A stretch of 64,000 nt of DNA from Dietzia alimentaria 72 (GTDB taxonomy: Bacteria; Actinomycetota; Actinomycetes; Mycobacteriales; Mycobacteriaceae). A model generated the notes under the pieces. It did no database searches and was not told the DNA's origin. It worked only from the letters and a program-made list of their open reading frames with translations. The DNA lies in the NCBI RefSeq assembly GCF_000226215.1, contig NZ_AGFF01000020.1, positions 62,001 through 126,000 of the forward strand, given 5' to 3'. Within the stretch, counting starts at the first letter, position 1. Each line of letters starts with the position of its first letter. Shown here one piece after another: positions 47,874 to 56,388 of the stretch. The position numbers and the translations under genes are program-made.

Positions 47874-49097
47874 GTGTCACGCCTGTCCAAAATTGTCGAG
47901 GCCAACCCCTGGCGCCAGAACCCGTGGTTCGAGTCGGTGGCCGAGGCCCAGCGGCGCGCCCAGAAGAAGCTGCCCAAGAGCGTCTACATGGCACTGGTCG
48001 GCGGCAGTGAAGCCGGTGTGACGATCCAGGACAACAAGGATGCGTTCTCCGAACTCGAGCCCAAGCCGCACGTCATCGGCGCCAAGCAGGACCGCGACAT
48101 GGCGACCACCGTCATGGGACAGCCGATCAGCCTTCCGGTGATGATCTCGCCGACCGGCGTCCAGGCCGTCACCCCCGACGGCGAGGTCGACGTGGCCCGT
48201 GCCGCCGCAGCACGCGGCACCGCGATGGGACTCAGTTCGTTCGCGTCCAAGCCGATCGAAGAGGTCATCGCGGCCAACCCGCAGACCTTCTTCCAGGTGT
48301 ACTGGCTCGGCGGCAAGGAGAAGGTGCTGGAGCGTCTCGAGCGGGCCAAGGCCGCCGGCGCCGCGGGCGTCATCCTCACCACCGACTGGTCGTTCTCGAT
48401 GGGCCGTGACTGGGGCAGCCCCGCCATCCCGGAGAAGCTCAACGCCAAGGCCATGATCACCATGGCGCCCGAGATCGCGGTGCGACCGCGGTGGGCCATG
48501 GAGTGGGCACGTGACGTTGTCACCAACAAGCGGTTCCCGGATCTGACCACCCCGAACCTCGTCCAGCAGGGCGAGATGGGCCCGACGTTCTTCGGCGCCT
48601 ACGGCGAGTGGATGGGAACCCCACCGGCTACCTGGGACGACATCGCGTGGGTAGTACAGAACTACGACGGTCCGGTCATGCTCAAGGGCATCACGAGGGT
48701 CGACGACGCCAAGCGAGCCGTCGACGCCGGTGTCACCGCGATCTCCGTGTCCAACCACGGTGGCAACAACCTCGACGCCACCCCCGCGACAATCCGCTGC
48801 CTTGCCCCGATCGCTGATGCCGTGGGCGACCACGTGGAGGTCCTGCTCGACGGCGGAGTCCGTCGAGGCTCGGATGTCGCGAAGGCGCTCGCACTCGGAG
48901 CCCGCGCCGTGATGATCGGCCGCGCCTACCTCTGGGGCCTGGGCGCCAATGGCCAGGCCGGCGTGGAGAACGTCCTGGACATCATGCGGTCGGGCCTGGA
49001 CTCCAGCCTCATCGGGCTGAGCAAGTCGTCGATCTCCGAGCTGAACCGCGATGACTACGTGATCCCCGACGACTTCATGCGCCACCTCGGTGCCTGA
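47874..49097 (+). CDS. mftD: pre-mycofactocin synthase MftD
   Basis: 407 aa from GTG 47874 with AGGAGA upstream; a start at 47832 is possible. FMN-dependent alpha-hydroxy-acid dehydrogenase family: PVMISPTGVQAVTPDGEVDVARAA, the catalytic His in ISVSNHGGNNLD, then DGGVRRGSDVAKALALGARAVMIGRAYLWG. MftD oxidatively deaminates the released Val-Tyr product to pre-mycofactocin, the first redox-active form. Confidence 0.95.
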   Translation: MSRLSKIVEANPWRQNPWFESVAEAQRRAQKKLPKSVYMALVGGSEAGVTIQDNKDAFSELEPKPHVIGAKQDRDMATTVMGQPISLPVMISPTGVQAVTPDGEVDVARAAAARGTAMGLSSFASKPIEEVIAANPQTFFQVYWLGGKEKVLERLERAKAAGAAGVILTTDWSFSMGRDWGSPAIPEKLNAKAMITMAPEIAVRPRWAMEWARDVVTNKRFPDLTTPNLVQQGEMGPTFFGAYGEWMGTPPATWDDIAWVVQNYDGPVMLKGITRVDDAKRAVDAGVTAISVSNHGGNNLDATPATIRCLAPIADAVGDHVEVLLDGGVRRGSDVAKALALGARAVMIGRAYLWGLGANGQAGVENVLDIMRSGLDSSLIGLSKSSISELNRDDYVIPDDFMRHLGA

Positions 49098-49134
49098 TAC
49101 CCACTACAAACGTAAAGAAAAGGAATCACCCAGC

Positions 49135-49950
49135 ATGGGAGAATTCGACGGCAAGGTCGTCTACATCACGGGCGTCGCCCGCGGCCAGGGCCGCAAGCAC
49201 GCGATCCGCTTCGCCCGTGAGGGCGCCAAGATCATTGGCATGGACCTCTGTGCCGCACCTTCGGAGTACGTCAAGTACCCCACCACGACCCCGGACGACC
49301 TCACGGAGACGATCGCCAGAGTCGAGGCCGAGGGCGGGGAGATCCTCGCCGAGGTCGGCGACGTCCGTGACCTGGCGTTCCAGCAGGACCTAGTGAAGCG
49401 GGGGGTCGAGCGCTTCGGCGGCCGCCTCGACGTGGTGATTGCCAACGCCGGAATCTGCAACTGGGGCAAGGTGTGGGAGATCGACGAGGCCCAGTGGCAG
49501 GACACCCTGGACATCAACCTCACCGGCTATTGGAAAACCCTCAAGGCGACCATCCCGCACATGCTGGAGGCCGGCAACGGTGGGTCCATCATCCTGGTGA
49601 GCTCGGTCGCGGGGCTCAAGGCGATGCCCGTCCAGGCCCCGTACTCCGCGTCCAAGCACGGCGTTGTTGGCCTGGCCCAGACCGCCGCCAAGGAGTTGGG
49701 CGAGCACAGCATCAGGGTCAACACCATCCATCCGTACGGCGTCCTCACCCCGATGGGTGCTGACGATCCGGACGCACACGCCGTGTTCTCCACCATGCCG
49801 CAGTTCCTGCCGCATTTCACCCCGATTCTCGGTATGGGGATGGCCAAGACCGACGACATCTCGGACTCGGTGATGTTCCTCGCCGGCGACGCCTCGCGCA
49901 CCATCACCGCCTCGACCTTCACCGTCGACATGGGCGCGATCAAGGTCTGA
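49135..49950 (+). CDS. mycofactocin-coupled SDR oxidoreductase
   Basis: 271 aa from ATG 49135. Classical SDR with VYITGVARGQGRKHAIRFAREG, NAG (ANAGICNWG), catalytic Ser and the YSASK motif. The segment after the cofactor motif (DLCAAPSEYVKYPTTTPDDL) is the insertion seen in SDRs that keep NAD(H) bound and exchange electrons with mycofactocin. The substrate is unknown. Its place between mftD and mftE supports a role in this pathway. Confidence 0.9.
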   Translation: MGEFDGKVVYITGVARGQGRKHAIRFAREGAKIIGMDLCAAPSEYVKYPTTTPDDLTETIARVEAEGGEILAEVGDVRDLAFQQDLVKRGVERFGGRLDVVIANAGICNWGKVWEIDEAQWQDTLDINLTGYWKTLKATIPHMLEAGNGGSIILVSSVAGLKAMPVQAPYSASKHGVVGLAQTAAKELGEHSIRVNTIHPYGVLTPMGADDPDAHAVFSTMPQFLPHFTPILGMGMAKTDDISDSVMFLAGDASRTITASTFTVDMGAIKV

Positions 49951-49956
49951 CCAGCA

Positions 49957-50655
49957 GTGACAGACGTGGCCGGCGCGACCGGCGGGTACGTCCTGGCCGT
50001 GCTGCCCCTGGGTTCCACCGAGCAACACGGCCCGCATCTGCCGTTCGAGACTGACACTCTGCTGGCCACCGCGGCCGCGGGCGTCGTCGCCGACGTGCCG
50101 ATGGGTCCCGATCACGTCCGGGTGCTCCCCGCTCTCGCCTACGGTGCGAGTGGGGAGCACCAGTCATTTGCGGGCACGGTCTCCATGGGCACGGACGCGC
50201 TCGCCGAGACGATCCTCGAACTCGGCCGATCCATCACCACCTGGGCGGGCCGCTTGGTGGTGATCAACGGGCACGGGGGCAACGTCGAGGCCCTGCGCCG
50301 GGCGGTGTCCCGGCTCAGGTATGAGGGGCGAGATTGCGCGTGGCTGTCCTGCCGTACGGCCGAGTTCTCCACCGACACGCACGCCGGCCACGCCGAGACC
50401 TCGCTGATGCTGCACCTGTACCCCGAACTGGTGCGACCCGACCTCGCCCGGGCCGGGTGCACCGAGCCGCTGGTCGAGATCCTGCCCGCCATGCGTGAGG
50501 GCGGGGTAGCGGCCGTGAGTGCGACGGGAGTTCTCGGCGACCCCACCACCGCGACAGAAGCGGACGGCACCCGCCTGTGGGAGGCGTTGGCCGCGGACGT
50601 GCGCGATCGCGTCGGCCGCTGGAACCCGGGTGGCACCGACGGGATGCTCGCATGA
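49957..50655 (+). CDS. mftE: mycofactocin precursor peptide peptidase MftE
   Basis: 232 aa, GTG start. Creatininase family: PLGSTEQHGPHLPFETDT and NGHGGN supply metal ligands, and HAGHAETSLML the conserved His/Glu. MftE cuts the modified MftA to free the Val-Tyr-derived piece used by MftD. Follows the SDR after 6 bases and overlaps mftF by ATGA. Confidence 0.95.
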   Translation: MTDVAGATGGYVLAVLPLGSTEQHGPHLPFETDTLLATAAAGVVADVPMGPDHVRVLPALAYGASGEHQSFAGTVSMGTDALAETILELGRSITTWAGRLVVINGHGGNVEALRRAVSRLRYEGRDCAWLSCRTAEFSTDTHAGHAETSLMLHLYPELVRPDLARAGCTEPLVEILPAMREGGVAAVSATGVLGDPTTATEADGTRLWEALAADVRDRVGRWNPGGTDGMLA

Positions 50656-52130
50656 CCACGCCTCCGGCCCCGCACTCGGTGGTGGCGTCAGGGCGCGTCA
50701 CCCTCGACCGGCGCACCCGGATTCTGCGTAAGGAAGGCGTGGTGCGGGTCCTCGGCGGCGACCCGGTCACCCTGATCACCCCCGCGCCCGCCGTGACCCC
50801 GCTGCTGGATGACAGCAGGGTGATCAGTACCGAGACGCCGTCCGGAGCCGCCCTTGCCCGCGCGCTGACCGACCGGGGGATGGCGCACCCGGAACCCTTT
50901 GACGTCTCACCCACGCAGCCCCGCAGGCTGGGGAATGTCACCGTGGTGGTTCCCGTCCGTGACGATGCGGCCGGGGTCGCCGCACTCGTGATGGCGCTCG
51001 CACCAGAACTCGACCGGGGCCTGGACCTCGTCGTCGTCGACGACGGATCCGCCGTCCCACTCGCCACCACACCGTCCATGCGCGTCCTTCGTCATGAGCG
51101 CTCGCGGGGCCCGGCGGCGGCGCGTAATGCCGGAACCGCCGTCGCGGTCACGGGTGGCGCGGAGGTGGTGGTTTATCTTGACGCTGACGTGATCCCGACT
51201 CCGGGATGGCTCGACCCGCTACTGGCGCACTTCGACGACCCCGGCGTCGCGGCGGTCGCACCTCGCATCGTGGCCGCCGAGCCCGGCCGGTTCTGGGTAC
51301 ACGGATATGAGACAGCTCGATCCGCACTGGACATGGGCAATGAACCCGCCCTGGTCAGGCCCCGCACGCGGGTCGCCTACGTGCCGAGCGCGGCGCTCGC
51401 TGTCCGCCCCGACCGTCTGCCCGCCGTGCCCGACTGTGGTGGCGCGGGCCCGTTTGACGAGCGGATGCACGTGGCCGAGGACGTTGACCTGTGTTGGCGC
51501 ACCGACGCCGCCGGGGGAAGAATCCGCTACGAGCCCACCGCCCGCGTCGCGCACCGACATCGCATTTCCATTGTGCCCCTTCTGGCGCGACGCGCGTTCT
51601 ATGGCCGTGGCGCGGCGCCGCTCGCCGACCGTCACGGCTCGGCCGTGGCTCCGGCGGTTCTCGCGACCTGGTCGCTCGCGGTGGCAGGGGGCGTGTGGAG
51701 CGGCACCCGCATCGGCCTGGTGGTCGCGACAGGTGCGGCGGGCCGGGCCTGGTGGCGCACTCGCGCACTGACCGGTGATGGCCGGGCTGCGGCGGCGCTC
51801 GTGGGGCGGGGGGCCGGAGCGTCGATCCGTCAGTTGCCGGAGGCGTTACTACGCCCGTATTGGCCGATTACCGCAGCCGGGCTCGTCGTCACCGCGTCGT
51901 CCGGATCCCGCACCGTGCGGGGTGTCCGTCGCCGGCTCGCGGTCGCGGCGCTCGCCGAGGGGCTGTGGCACTGGTGGTCCGCGCGCGAACCGGGGCGACT
52001 GCCCGTCGATGAACCCTTGGGGCATGTTGTTCTGCACCGCCTCGACGACCTCGCGTACGGCGTCGGAGTGTGGCGGTCGGCGTGGACCGCGCGCTCCTTC
52101 GACGCGCTGCGCCCGGAGTTCACGCGGTGA
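50652..52130 (+). CDS. mftF: mycofactocin glycosyltransferase MftF
   Basis: 492 aa from ATG 50652; upstream in-frame starts fall inside mftE. N-terminal region of about 90 residues special to MftF, then a GT-A family 2 domain: VTVVVPVRDD, LVVVDDGSAVPL, RGPAAARNAG, VVVYLDADVIPTPGWL, and hydrophobic segments at the C-terminus that suggest membrane attachment. MftF adds the glucose chain found on mycofactocins. Overlaps mftG by GTGA. Confidence 0.95.
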   Translation: MTTPPAPHSVVASGRVTLDRRTRILRKEGVVRVLGGDPVTLITPAPAVTPLLDDSRVISTETPSGAALARALTDRGMAHPEPFDVSPTQPRRLGNVTVVVPVRDDAAGVAALVMALAPELDRGLDLVVVDDGSAVPLATTPSMRVLRHERSRGPAAARNAGTAVAVTGGAEVVVYLDADVIPTPGWLDPLLAHFDDPGVAAVAPRIVAAEPGRFWVHGYETARSALDMGNEPALVRPRTRVAYVPSAALAVRPDRLPAVPDCGGAGPFDERMHVAEDVDLCWRTDAAGGRIRYEPTARVAHRHRISIVPLLARRAFYGRGAAPLADRHGSAVAPAVLATWSLAVAGGVWSGTRIGLVVATGAAGRAWWRTRALTGDGRAAAALVGRGAGASIRQLPEALLRPYWPITAAGLVVTASSGSRTVRGVRRRLAVAALAEGLWHWWSAREPGRLPVDEPLGHVVLHRLDDLAYGVGVWRSAWTARSFDALRPEFTR

Positions 52131-53503
52131 GAGCCGACGTCGTGGTGGTGGGAGCTGGCCCGGCCGGTTGCGTCATGGCTCGTAGGCTTGCCGACGCCGG
52201 CGCGGACGTCGTACTGGTGGAGGCCGGAGACCACCTCGCGTCAGGGCGGGCGGGCCTTCTGGACGTGGGGCCGGGCTCGCGGGTGGTAACGAGGTACAGG
52301 GCCACGCTCGGCGACACTTCAATTGAGCTGCCCCGCGGTCGGACGCTCGGCGGGTCCGGTGCGGTCAACGGTGGCTACTGCCTCCCCGCGTCGCCCGCTG
52401 ACGTCGCTGCTTGGGGGCCCGACTGGCCGCGTCGGTACGCCGAGGGGCTGGCTCGCGCCGCCGAGCGACTGCGACCCCGGCTCGCGCCTATGGGCCCCGT
52501 CGCCGCGCACCTCGCCGCCGCGTTCCCTGCACGTGTGGTGGCCGTTGCCCAGGCCCGTCGAGCGGGCCGGCGGGTGACCGCGTACGACGCGTGGGATCCG
52601 GTGAGCGCCGGGGTGCGGGTCATCACGGGCGCGACGGTGCGGGAGCTGCGATGGGCCGGCGGACGGCCCGGCGGCCGATGCGACGGGGTGGTGCTCGCGC
52701 GTCGCGGTGATGGTCGCGGCGGTGGTAGTCGGGGCGGCGATGGTCGCGGCGGTGAGAACGCCGACGGCGACGAGATCACCGCCGACGAAGTGATTCTGTG
52801 CGCCGGGGCGATCGGGTCGGCAGCGCTCTTGTTGGGCTCGGGAATCGGTCCGGACACGGGACGCCCCGTCGGCCGGTCGGTGCAAGAGCATCCGGAGGTG
52901 CTGCTCGATCTTCCCGCAGAGCTGCTGGCGAAGCTTCCCGATGTGGAGCGTGAGCCCGCGGACCCGCTCGTGGAGCTTCCCGCACTGCTGTCGCACGTCA
53001 TCGGGCTCGAACTCCCTGGAGCCCGGGTCGGGGGCTCCAAGGCTGCGGCGATCGAGGTTCGCCCCTATGCGGTGCCGCTGCACAGGGTGATTCCTGGACT
53101 CGATCCGGTCTCGCACCGCATCGGCGTGGCGTTGATGAACCCCGTGGGTCGGGGAACGGTCAGTCTCAGGGGCGCTGACGGTTCCGCGCCCGAAGTCGGA
53201 ATCGTCCTCGCCAACGACCCGCGAGATGCGGATGCGCTCGCCGCAGCAGCCGAGCTCGTCGCCGATCGACTGGGGCTGGAGACCGCGGCCCGACAGGTGA
53301 CTGTGTCGACCTCGCAGCATCTGTCCGGGACTGCCCAGATCGGCGAGGTGGTCGATGAGGCTGGCCGCGTGCTCGGGGTCGAGGGACTTCGGTTAGCCGA
53401 TGCATCGGTGTTGCCGTCGTTGCCCCGCTGCGGTCCGTACTACACGGTGCTGGCGGTGGCGGAAGCCCTCGCCTCTCGGATGGTCGCTGAACGGGCGTGG
53501 TAG
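52127..53503 (+). CDS. mftG: mycofactocin dehydrogenase MftG, GMC family
   Basis: 458 aa from GTG 52127. FAD-binding start ADVVVVGAGPAGCVMARRLADAG and the GMC motif GRTLGGSGAVNGG; the C-terminal motif includes ASVLPSLPRCGPYYTVLAVAE. MftG reoxidises the reduced cofactor and passes electrons to respiration. Near the middle (about residues 192-212) is a Gly/Arg/Asp repeat stretch made by a 16-base direct repeat with 30-base period, probably a surface loop. Confidence 0.93.
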   Translation: MRADVVVVGAGPAGCVMARRLADAGADVVLVEAGDHLASGRAGLLDVGPGSRVVTRYRATLGDTSIELPRGRTLGGSGAVNGGYCLPASPADVAAWGPDWPRRYAEGLARAAERLRPRLAPMGPVAAHLAAAFPARVVAVAQARRAGRRVTAYDAWDPVSAGVRVITGATVRELRWAGGRPGGRCDGVVLARRGDGRGGGSRGGDGRGGENADGDEITADEVILCAGAIGSAALLLGSGIGPDTGRPVGRSVQEHPEVLLDLPAELLAKLPDVEREPADPLVELPALLSHVIGLELPGARVGGSKAAAIEVRPYAVPLHRVIPGLDPVSHRIGVALMNPVGRGTVSLRGADGSAPEVGIVLANDPRDADALAAAAELVADRLGLETAARQVTVSTSQHLSGTAQIGEVVDEAGRVLGVEGLRLADASVLPSLPRCGPYYTVLAVAEALASRMVAERAW

Positions 53504-53511
53504 AACCAGAT

Positions 53512-53525
53512 GAGAACACGTTCCA
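53512..53525 (+). promoter_or_regulatory. putative operator upstream of the alpha/beta hydrolase
   Basis: GAGAACACGTTCCA, nine bases after the mftG stop and 34 before the hydrolase ATG. With the two bases before it, the 14-mer GATGAGAACACGTT recurs exactly upstream of the alcohol dehydrogenase at 55146. It is a near-palindrome of the form AAC-N2-GTT, as bound by many TetR proteins. Confidence 0.5.
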
Positions 53526-53559
53526 CCGCCGCGGTGGGCGACGGCCCCGGGAGACGCAC

Positions 53560-54486
53560 ATGCCGAGCACTGAGATCCACCTCGAGCCCCGGCAGTTCAC
53601 GGTGACCCGTGACTCCGGTGTCACATTGGTCGGCGAGGTATGGGAACCGGTCAACCCGACCGGCGTGCCGATCCCTCCGGTGGACGAGCTCCTCATGCTG
53701 CACGGCGGCGCGCAGACCCGGCACTCGTGGAGTCGGGCGGCTCGCAGGCTGGCGGGGGAGGGCTACCGTGTCACAGCGATGGACGCCCGGGGCCACGGCG
53801 ACAGTGACTGGGACCCGGAGGGTGACTACGACATCCACCGAATGGCCGCGGACCTCGAGGCGATCGTGGCGGCCCGTTATCCGGGGCGGCCCCCGGTGGT
53901 CATCGGCGCGTCCCTCGGAGGGCTCACGGCGATGCTCTCGCTGGGCACCGGTAAAGACATCGCGCGTGCGCTCGTCCTGGTCGATGTCACCCCGAAGCTC
54001 GAGGCGGCGGGCGTGGCCCGGATCGGTGAGTTCATGCGTTCCGGGCTCGACGGATTCGCCAGCCTGGAGGAGGCCGCCGACGCCATCGCCGCCTACCAGC
54101 CGCAGCGGAAGCGACCGGCGAACCCGGATGGGCTGCGCAAGAACCTACGGCTGCGCGAGGACGGGCGCTGGCACTGGCACTGGGACCCCCGATTCGCGGG
54201 TGGGGCATCGGCCGACAACACCGAGGTCGGCAACCTCTTCTTTGAGAAGTTCGTGCCGAAGATCCAGCAGCCGACCCTGCTCATCCGCGGCTCCGCATCG
54301 GACATCGTCAGCGATGATTCCGTGCGCCATCTTCTCGAGCTGCTCCCGCACGCGTACACGATGGAGGTGCCCGACGCGGGGCACATGGTGGCGGGAGACG
54401 ATAACGCGGTCTTCCTCGACCAGCTCGGCTGGTTCCTATCGGAGGTGCTCGGGTCTGAGTCCCGGACTGGGGCCTCCGGGGAATAA
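53560..54486 (+). CDS. alpha/beta hydrolase
   Basis: 308 aa from ATG 53560 (starts at 53497 would overlap mftG). LLMLHGGAQTRHSW, the nucleophile elbow GASLGG, an Asp in SASDIVSDD and the His in DAGHMVAGDD give the full triad. Members of this family act on esters, epoxides or C-C bonds; the substrate is unknown. The stop of mftG is 56 bases away, and the gene shares an upstream element with the dehydrogenase at 55200, so it may belong to the same pathway. Confidence 0.83.
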   Translation: MPSTEIHLEPRQFTVTRDSGVTLVGEVWEPVNPTGVPIPPVDELLMLHGGAQTRHSWSRAARRLAGEGYRVTAMDARGHGDSDWDPEGDYDIHRMAADLEAIVAARYPGRPPVVIGASLGGLTAMLSLGTGKDIARALVLVDVTPKLEAAGVARIGEFMRSGLDGFASLEEAADAIAAYQPQRKRPANPDGLRKNLRLREDGRWHWHWDPRFAGGASADNTEVGNLFFEKFVPKIQQPTLLIRGSASDIVSDDSVRHLLELLPHAYTMEVPDAGHMVAGDDNAVFLDQLGWFLSEVLGSESRTGASGE

Positions 54487-54525
54487 GAATGCCCCGTCAA
54501 CGTTGTCCCTGAATAGAGGACGTCG

Positions 54526-54541
54526 ATACCCGCCTGGGTAT
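54526..54541 (+). promoter_or_regulatory. ATACCC-N4-GGGTAT operator upstream of thioredoxin
   Basis: Perfect 6-bp inverted repeat around GCCT. The same layout, ATACCC-N4-GGGTAC, lies ahead of the CsoR-superfamily regulator at 56444. CsoR-type repressors bind G-C-rich sites of the form TACCC-N4-GGGTA. It is 101 bases before the thioredoxin start. Confidence 0.5.
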
Positions 54542-54642
54542 TGGTTGTCGCTTTTGGTCGTCGTCGGTGCGGGCTGTCCGTAGGCTGGCGACGAAACACG
54601 ACGGGACGAGAGCCGCCCCGTCCGCGCAAGGAGGGCATTCGT

Positions 54643-55026
54643 ATGAGCACCGTCGACATCACGACCGCCGATTTCGAGAAGACCGTCACGGAGAACGACA
54701 TCGTCCTGGTGGACTTCTGGGCTGAGTGGTGTGGCCCCTGCAAGGCGTTCGGACCCGTATTCGACAAGGTCTCCGGTAAGAACCCGGAGATCACCTTCGC
54801 CAAGGTCGACACCGACGCCGAGCAGCAGCTCGGAGCGATGCTGCAGATCCAGTCGATCCCCACCCTGATGGCGTTCCGTGAGGGAATTGCTGTCTTCCGC
54901 CACTCGGGGGCGATCCCGGAGCAGGCGCTAGATGACCTGGTCGAGCAGATCAAGGGCCTCGACATGGACGAGGTTCGCAAGGCAGTGGAAGAGGCGCAGG
55001 CCGAGCAGGGGGAAGCCCAGCCCTGA
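54643..55026 (+). CDS. thioredoxin
   Basis: 127 aa from ATG 54643 with AAGGAGG upstream. VLVDFWAEWCGPCKAF holds the active-site Cys30 and Cys33, and the cis-Pro loop is SIPTLMAF. The C-terminal 20 residues are a Glu/Ala-rich helix beyond the standard fold. It reduces disulfides in the cytosol. No thioredoxin reductase is nearby. The CsoR-type site upstream suggests control by thiol or sulfur stress. Confidence 0.93.
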   Translation: MSTVDITTADFEKTVTENDIVLVDFWAEWCGPCKAFGPVFDKVSGKNPEITFAKVDTDAEQQLGAMLQIQSIPTLMAFREGIAVFRHSGAIPEQALDDLVEQIKGLDMDEVRKAVEEAQAEQGEAQP

Positions 55027-55094
55027 TCGGCCCTGGTCCGGGCCCTCATCGGGCCCGGCCACAGCCACGTTCGTCCCGGCCCCCCGGCCGAAAA

Positions 55095-55108
55095 TGAAAC
55101 ACGTTCTA
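55095..55108 (+). promoter_or_regulatory. putative operator 1 upstream of the alcohol dehydrogenase
   Basis: TGAAACACGTTCTA fits TNNAACNNGTTNNA, the form reported for KstR-type TetR repressors, at every fixed position. A second, related copy lies 53 bases downstream, and a third ahead of the hydrolase at 53512. Confidence 0.5.
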
Positions 55109-55147
55109 TGAAATACGACACTCGGTGCCACAAGCGGCTATCGTGAT

Positions 55148-55161
55148 GAGAACACGTTTCA
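55148..55161 (+). promoter_or_regulatory. putative operator 2 upstream of the alcohol dehydrogenase
   Basis: GAGAACACGTTTCA, part of the exact 14-mer GATGAGAACACGTT shared with the hydrolase promoter. A 7-bp hairpin (55162-55168 with 55177-55183) follows directly and would lie in the mRNA leader. Confidence 0.5.
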
Positions 55162-55199
55162 GTGCCGGGGGGTTTTCCGGCACGTCCGGAGGGAGTCGT

Positions 55200-56321
55200 A
55201 TGAAGACCAAGGCCGCCATCGCCCGCGAACTGGGCAAGCCGTTCGAGATCGTGGAGGCTGAACTCGACGGCCCCAATTACGGCGAGGTCCTCGTCAAGTG
55301 GAAGGTCGCGGGGATGTGTCACTCCGACCTGCACATCACCAGTGGTGACCTGCCGGGTCGACTGCCGCTCGTGGGTGGGCACGAGGGTGCGGGCGTGGTT
55401 GAGGCAATCGGTGACGGTGTGACCCACGTGCAGCCCGGCGATCACGTCGTGGGTTCGTTCATCCCCGCCTGTGGCAAATGTTCGTCCTGTGCCCGCGGCA
55501 TGTCCAACCTTTGCGACCAGGGCCTCAACGGCACGATCGGCGAGATGGCCGACGGCCGTTACCCGTTCACGCTCGCCGATGGTGAGACGGCTGGCGCCAT
55601 GTGCACCCTCGGCACCTTCTCGCAGTACACCGTCGCCAACATGAACTCGGTGGTCAAGATCCAGGACTGGATCCCCTTCGAGGTGGCCGCGCTGGTGGGC
55701 TGTGGCGTCACCACCGGCTGGGGCTCAGCGGTCTACTCCGCCGAGGTCAAGGCCGGAGACACCGTCGTGGTGTTCGGCGTCGGTGGCATCGGCATCAACG
55801 CCGTCCAGGGCGCCAAGCACGCCGGTGCGCGCTTCATCATCGCGATCGACATCGACGAGTCGAAGCGGGACAAGGCCATGGAGTTCGGCGCCACCCACTT
55901 CTACACGGACGTCGACCAGGCCAAGGCCGAGCTGCCGGGTCTGACCTGGGGCGGCATGGCCGAGAAGGCCATCATCACCATCGGCGTGGCCGACGCCAAG
56001 GTCACCGCCGACGCTGTCGACATGGTCGGCAAGCGTGGTGTCGTGGTCCTCACCTCCATGGGTGGGCTCGACAACCAGTCGATCAGCCTCACCGGTCTGT
56101 TCGTCTCGCAGTACGAGAAGGTCATCAAGGGCTCGCTGTTCGGTTCGGCCAACGCGTTCTACGACATCCCCAACCTCCTTCGCCTGTGGGATGAGAAGCA
56201 TGTCAAGCTGGACGAGCTCATCACCCACCGCTTCACCCTCGACCAGGTCAACGAGGGCTACGAGATGATGGAAAAGGGCGGCAACGGCATGGTTCGCGGC
56301 ATCATCGTCCACGACGACTGA
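55200..56321 (+). CDS. zinc alcohol dehydrogenase, NDMA/mycofactocin-dependent type
   Basis: 373 aa from ATG 55200 with GGAGGG upstream. Medium-chain dehydrogenase: catalytic zinc ligands Cys40 and His61 (GHEGAG), structural zinc Cys91, 94, 97 and 105, Rossmann motif FGVGGIGINAVQGAKHAG. In actinobacteria such enzymes can hold NAD(H) tightly and need mycofactocin, or the dye NDMA, as electron acceptor. The class is inferred from sequence resemblance and from the mft cluster 1.7 kb upstream. Likely role: oxidation of primary alcohols. Confidence 0.87.
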   Translation: MKTKAAIARELGKPFEIVEAELDGPNYGEVLVKWKVAGMCHSDLHITSGDLPGRLPLVGGHEGAGVVEAIGDGVTHVQPGDHVVGSFIPACGKCSSCARGMSNLCDQGLNGTIGEMADGRYPFTLADGETAGAMCTLGTFSQYTVANMNSVVKIQDWIPFEVAALVGCGVTTGWGSAVYSAEVKAGDTVVVFGVGGIGINAVQGAKHAGARFIIAIDIDESKRDKAMEFGATHFYTDVDQAKAELPGLTWGGMAEKAIITIGVADAKVTADAVDMVGKRGVVVLTSMGGLDNQSISLTGLFVSQYEKVIKGSLFGSANAFYDIPNLLRLWDEKHVKLDELITHRFTLDQVNEGYEMMEKGGNGMVRGIIVHDD

Positions 56322-56372
56322 CCCGGCCCGCCCGGTCCGGCTTGGGCCGCACCCTGACGGACTCGCAGGAAA

Positions 56373-56388
56373 ATACCCCCGTGGGTAC
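56373..56388 (+). promoter_or_regulatory. ATACCC-N4-GGGTAC operator of the CsoR-family gene
   Basis: Inverted repeat ATACCC-CCGT-GGGTAC, 55 bases before the ATG. The core 56375-56386 is repeated in reverse orientation at 56406-56417, where GACCC-N4-GGGTC is a second, weaker site. Together they form a perfect 12-bp inverted repeat with a 19-base loop, suited to autorepression by a tetrameric regulator. Confidence 0.6.

Noticed and set aside
46585-47994. 469-codon minus-strand frame over mftC
   Set aside because: The plus strand carries a complete radical SAM enzyme with all cluster cysteines; the minus frame is a shadow.
51355-51768. arginine-rich minus-strand frame within mftF
   Set aside because: Low-complexity Arg/Pro/Gly composition expected from an off-frame reading of GC-rich DNA.
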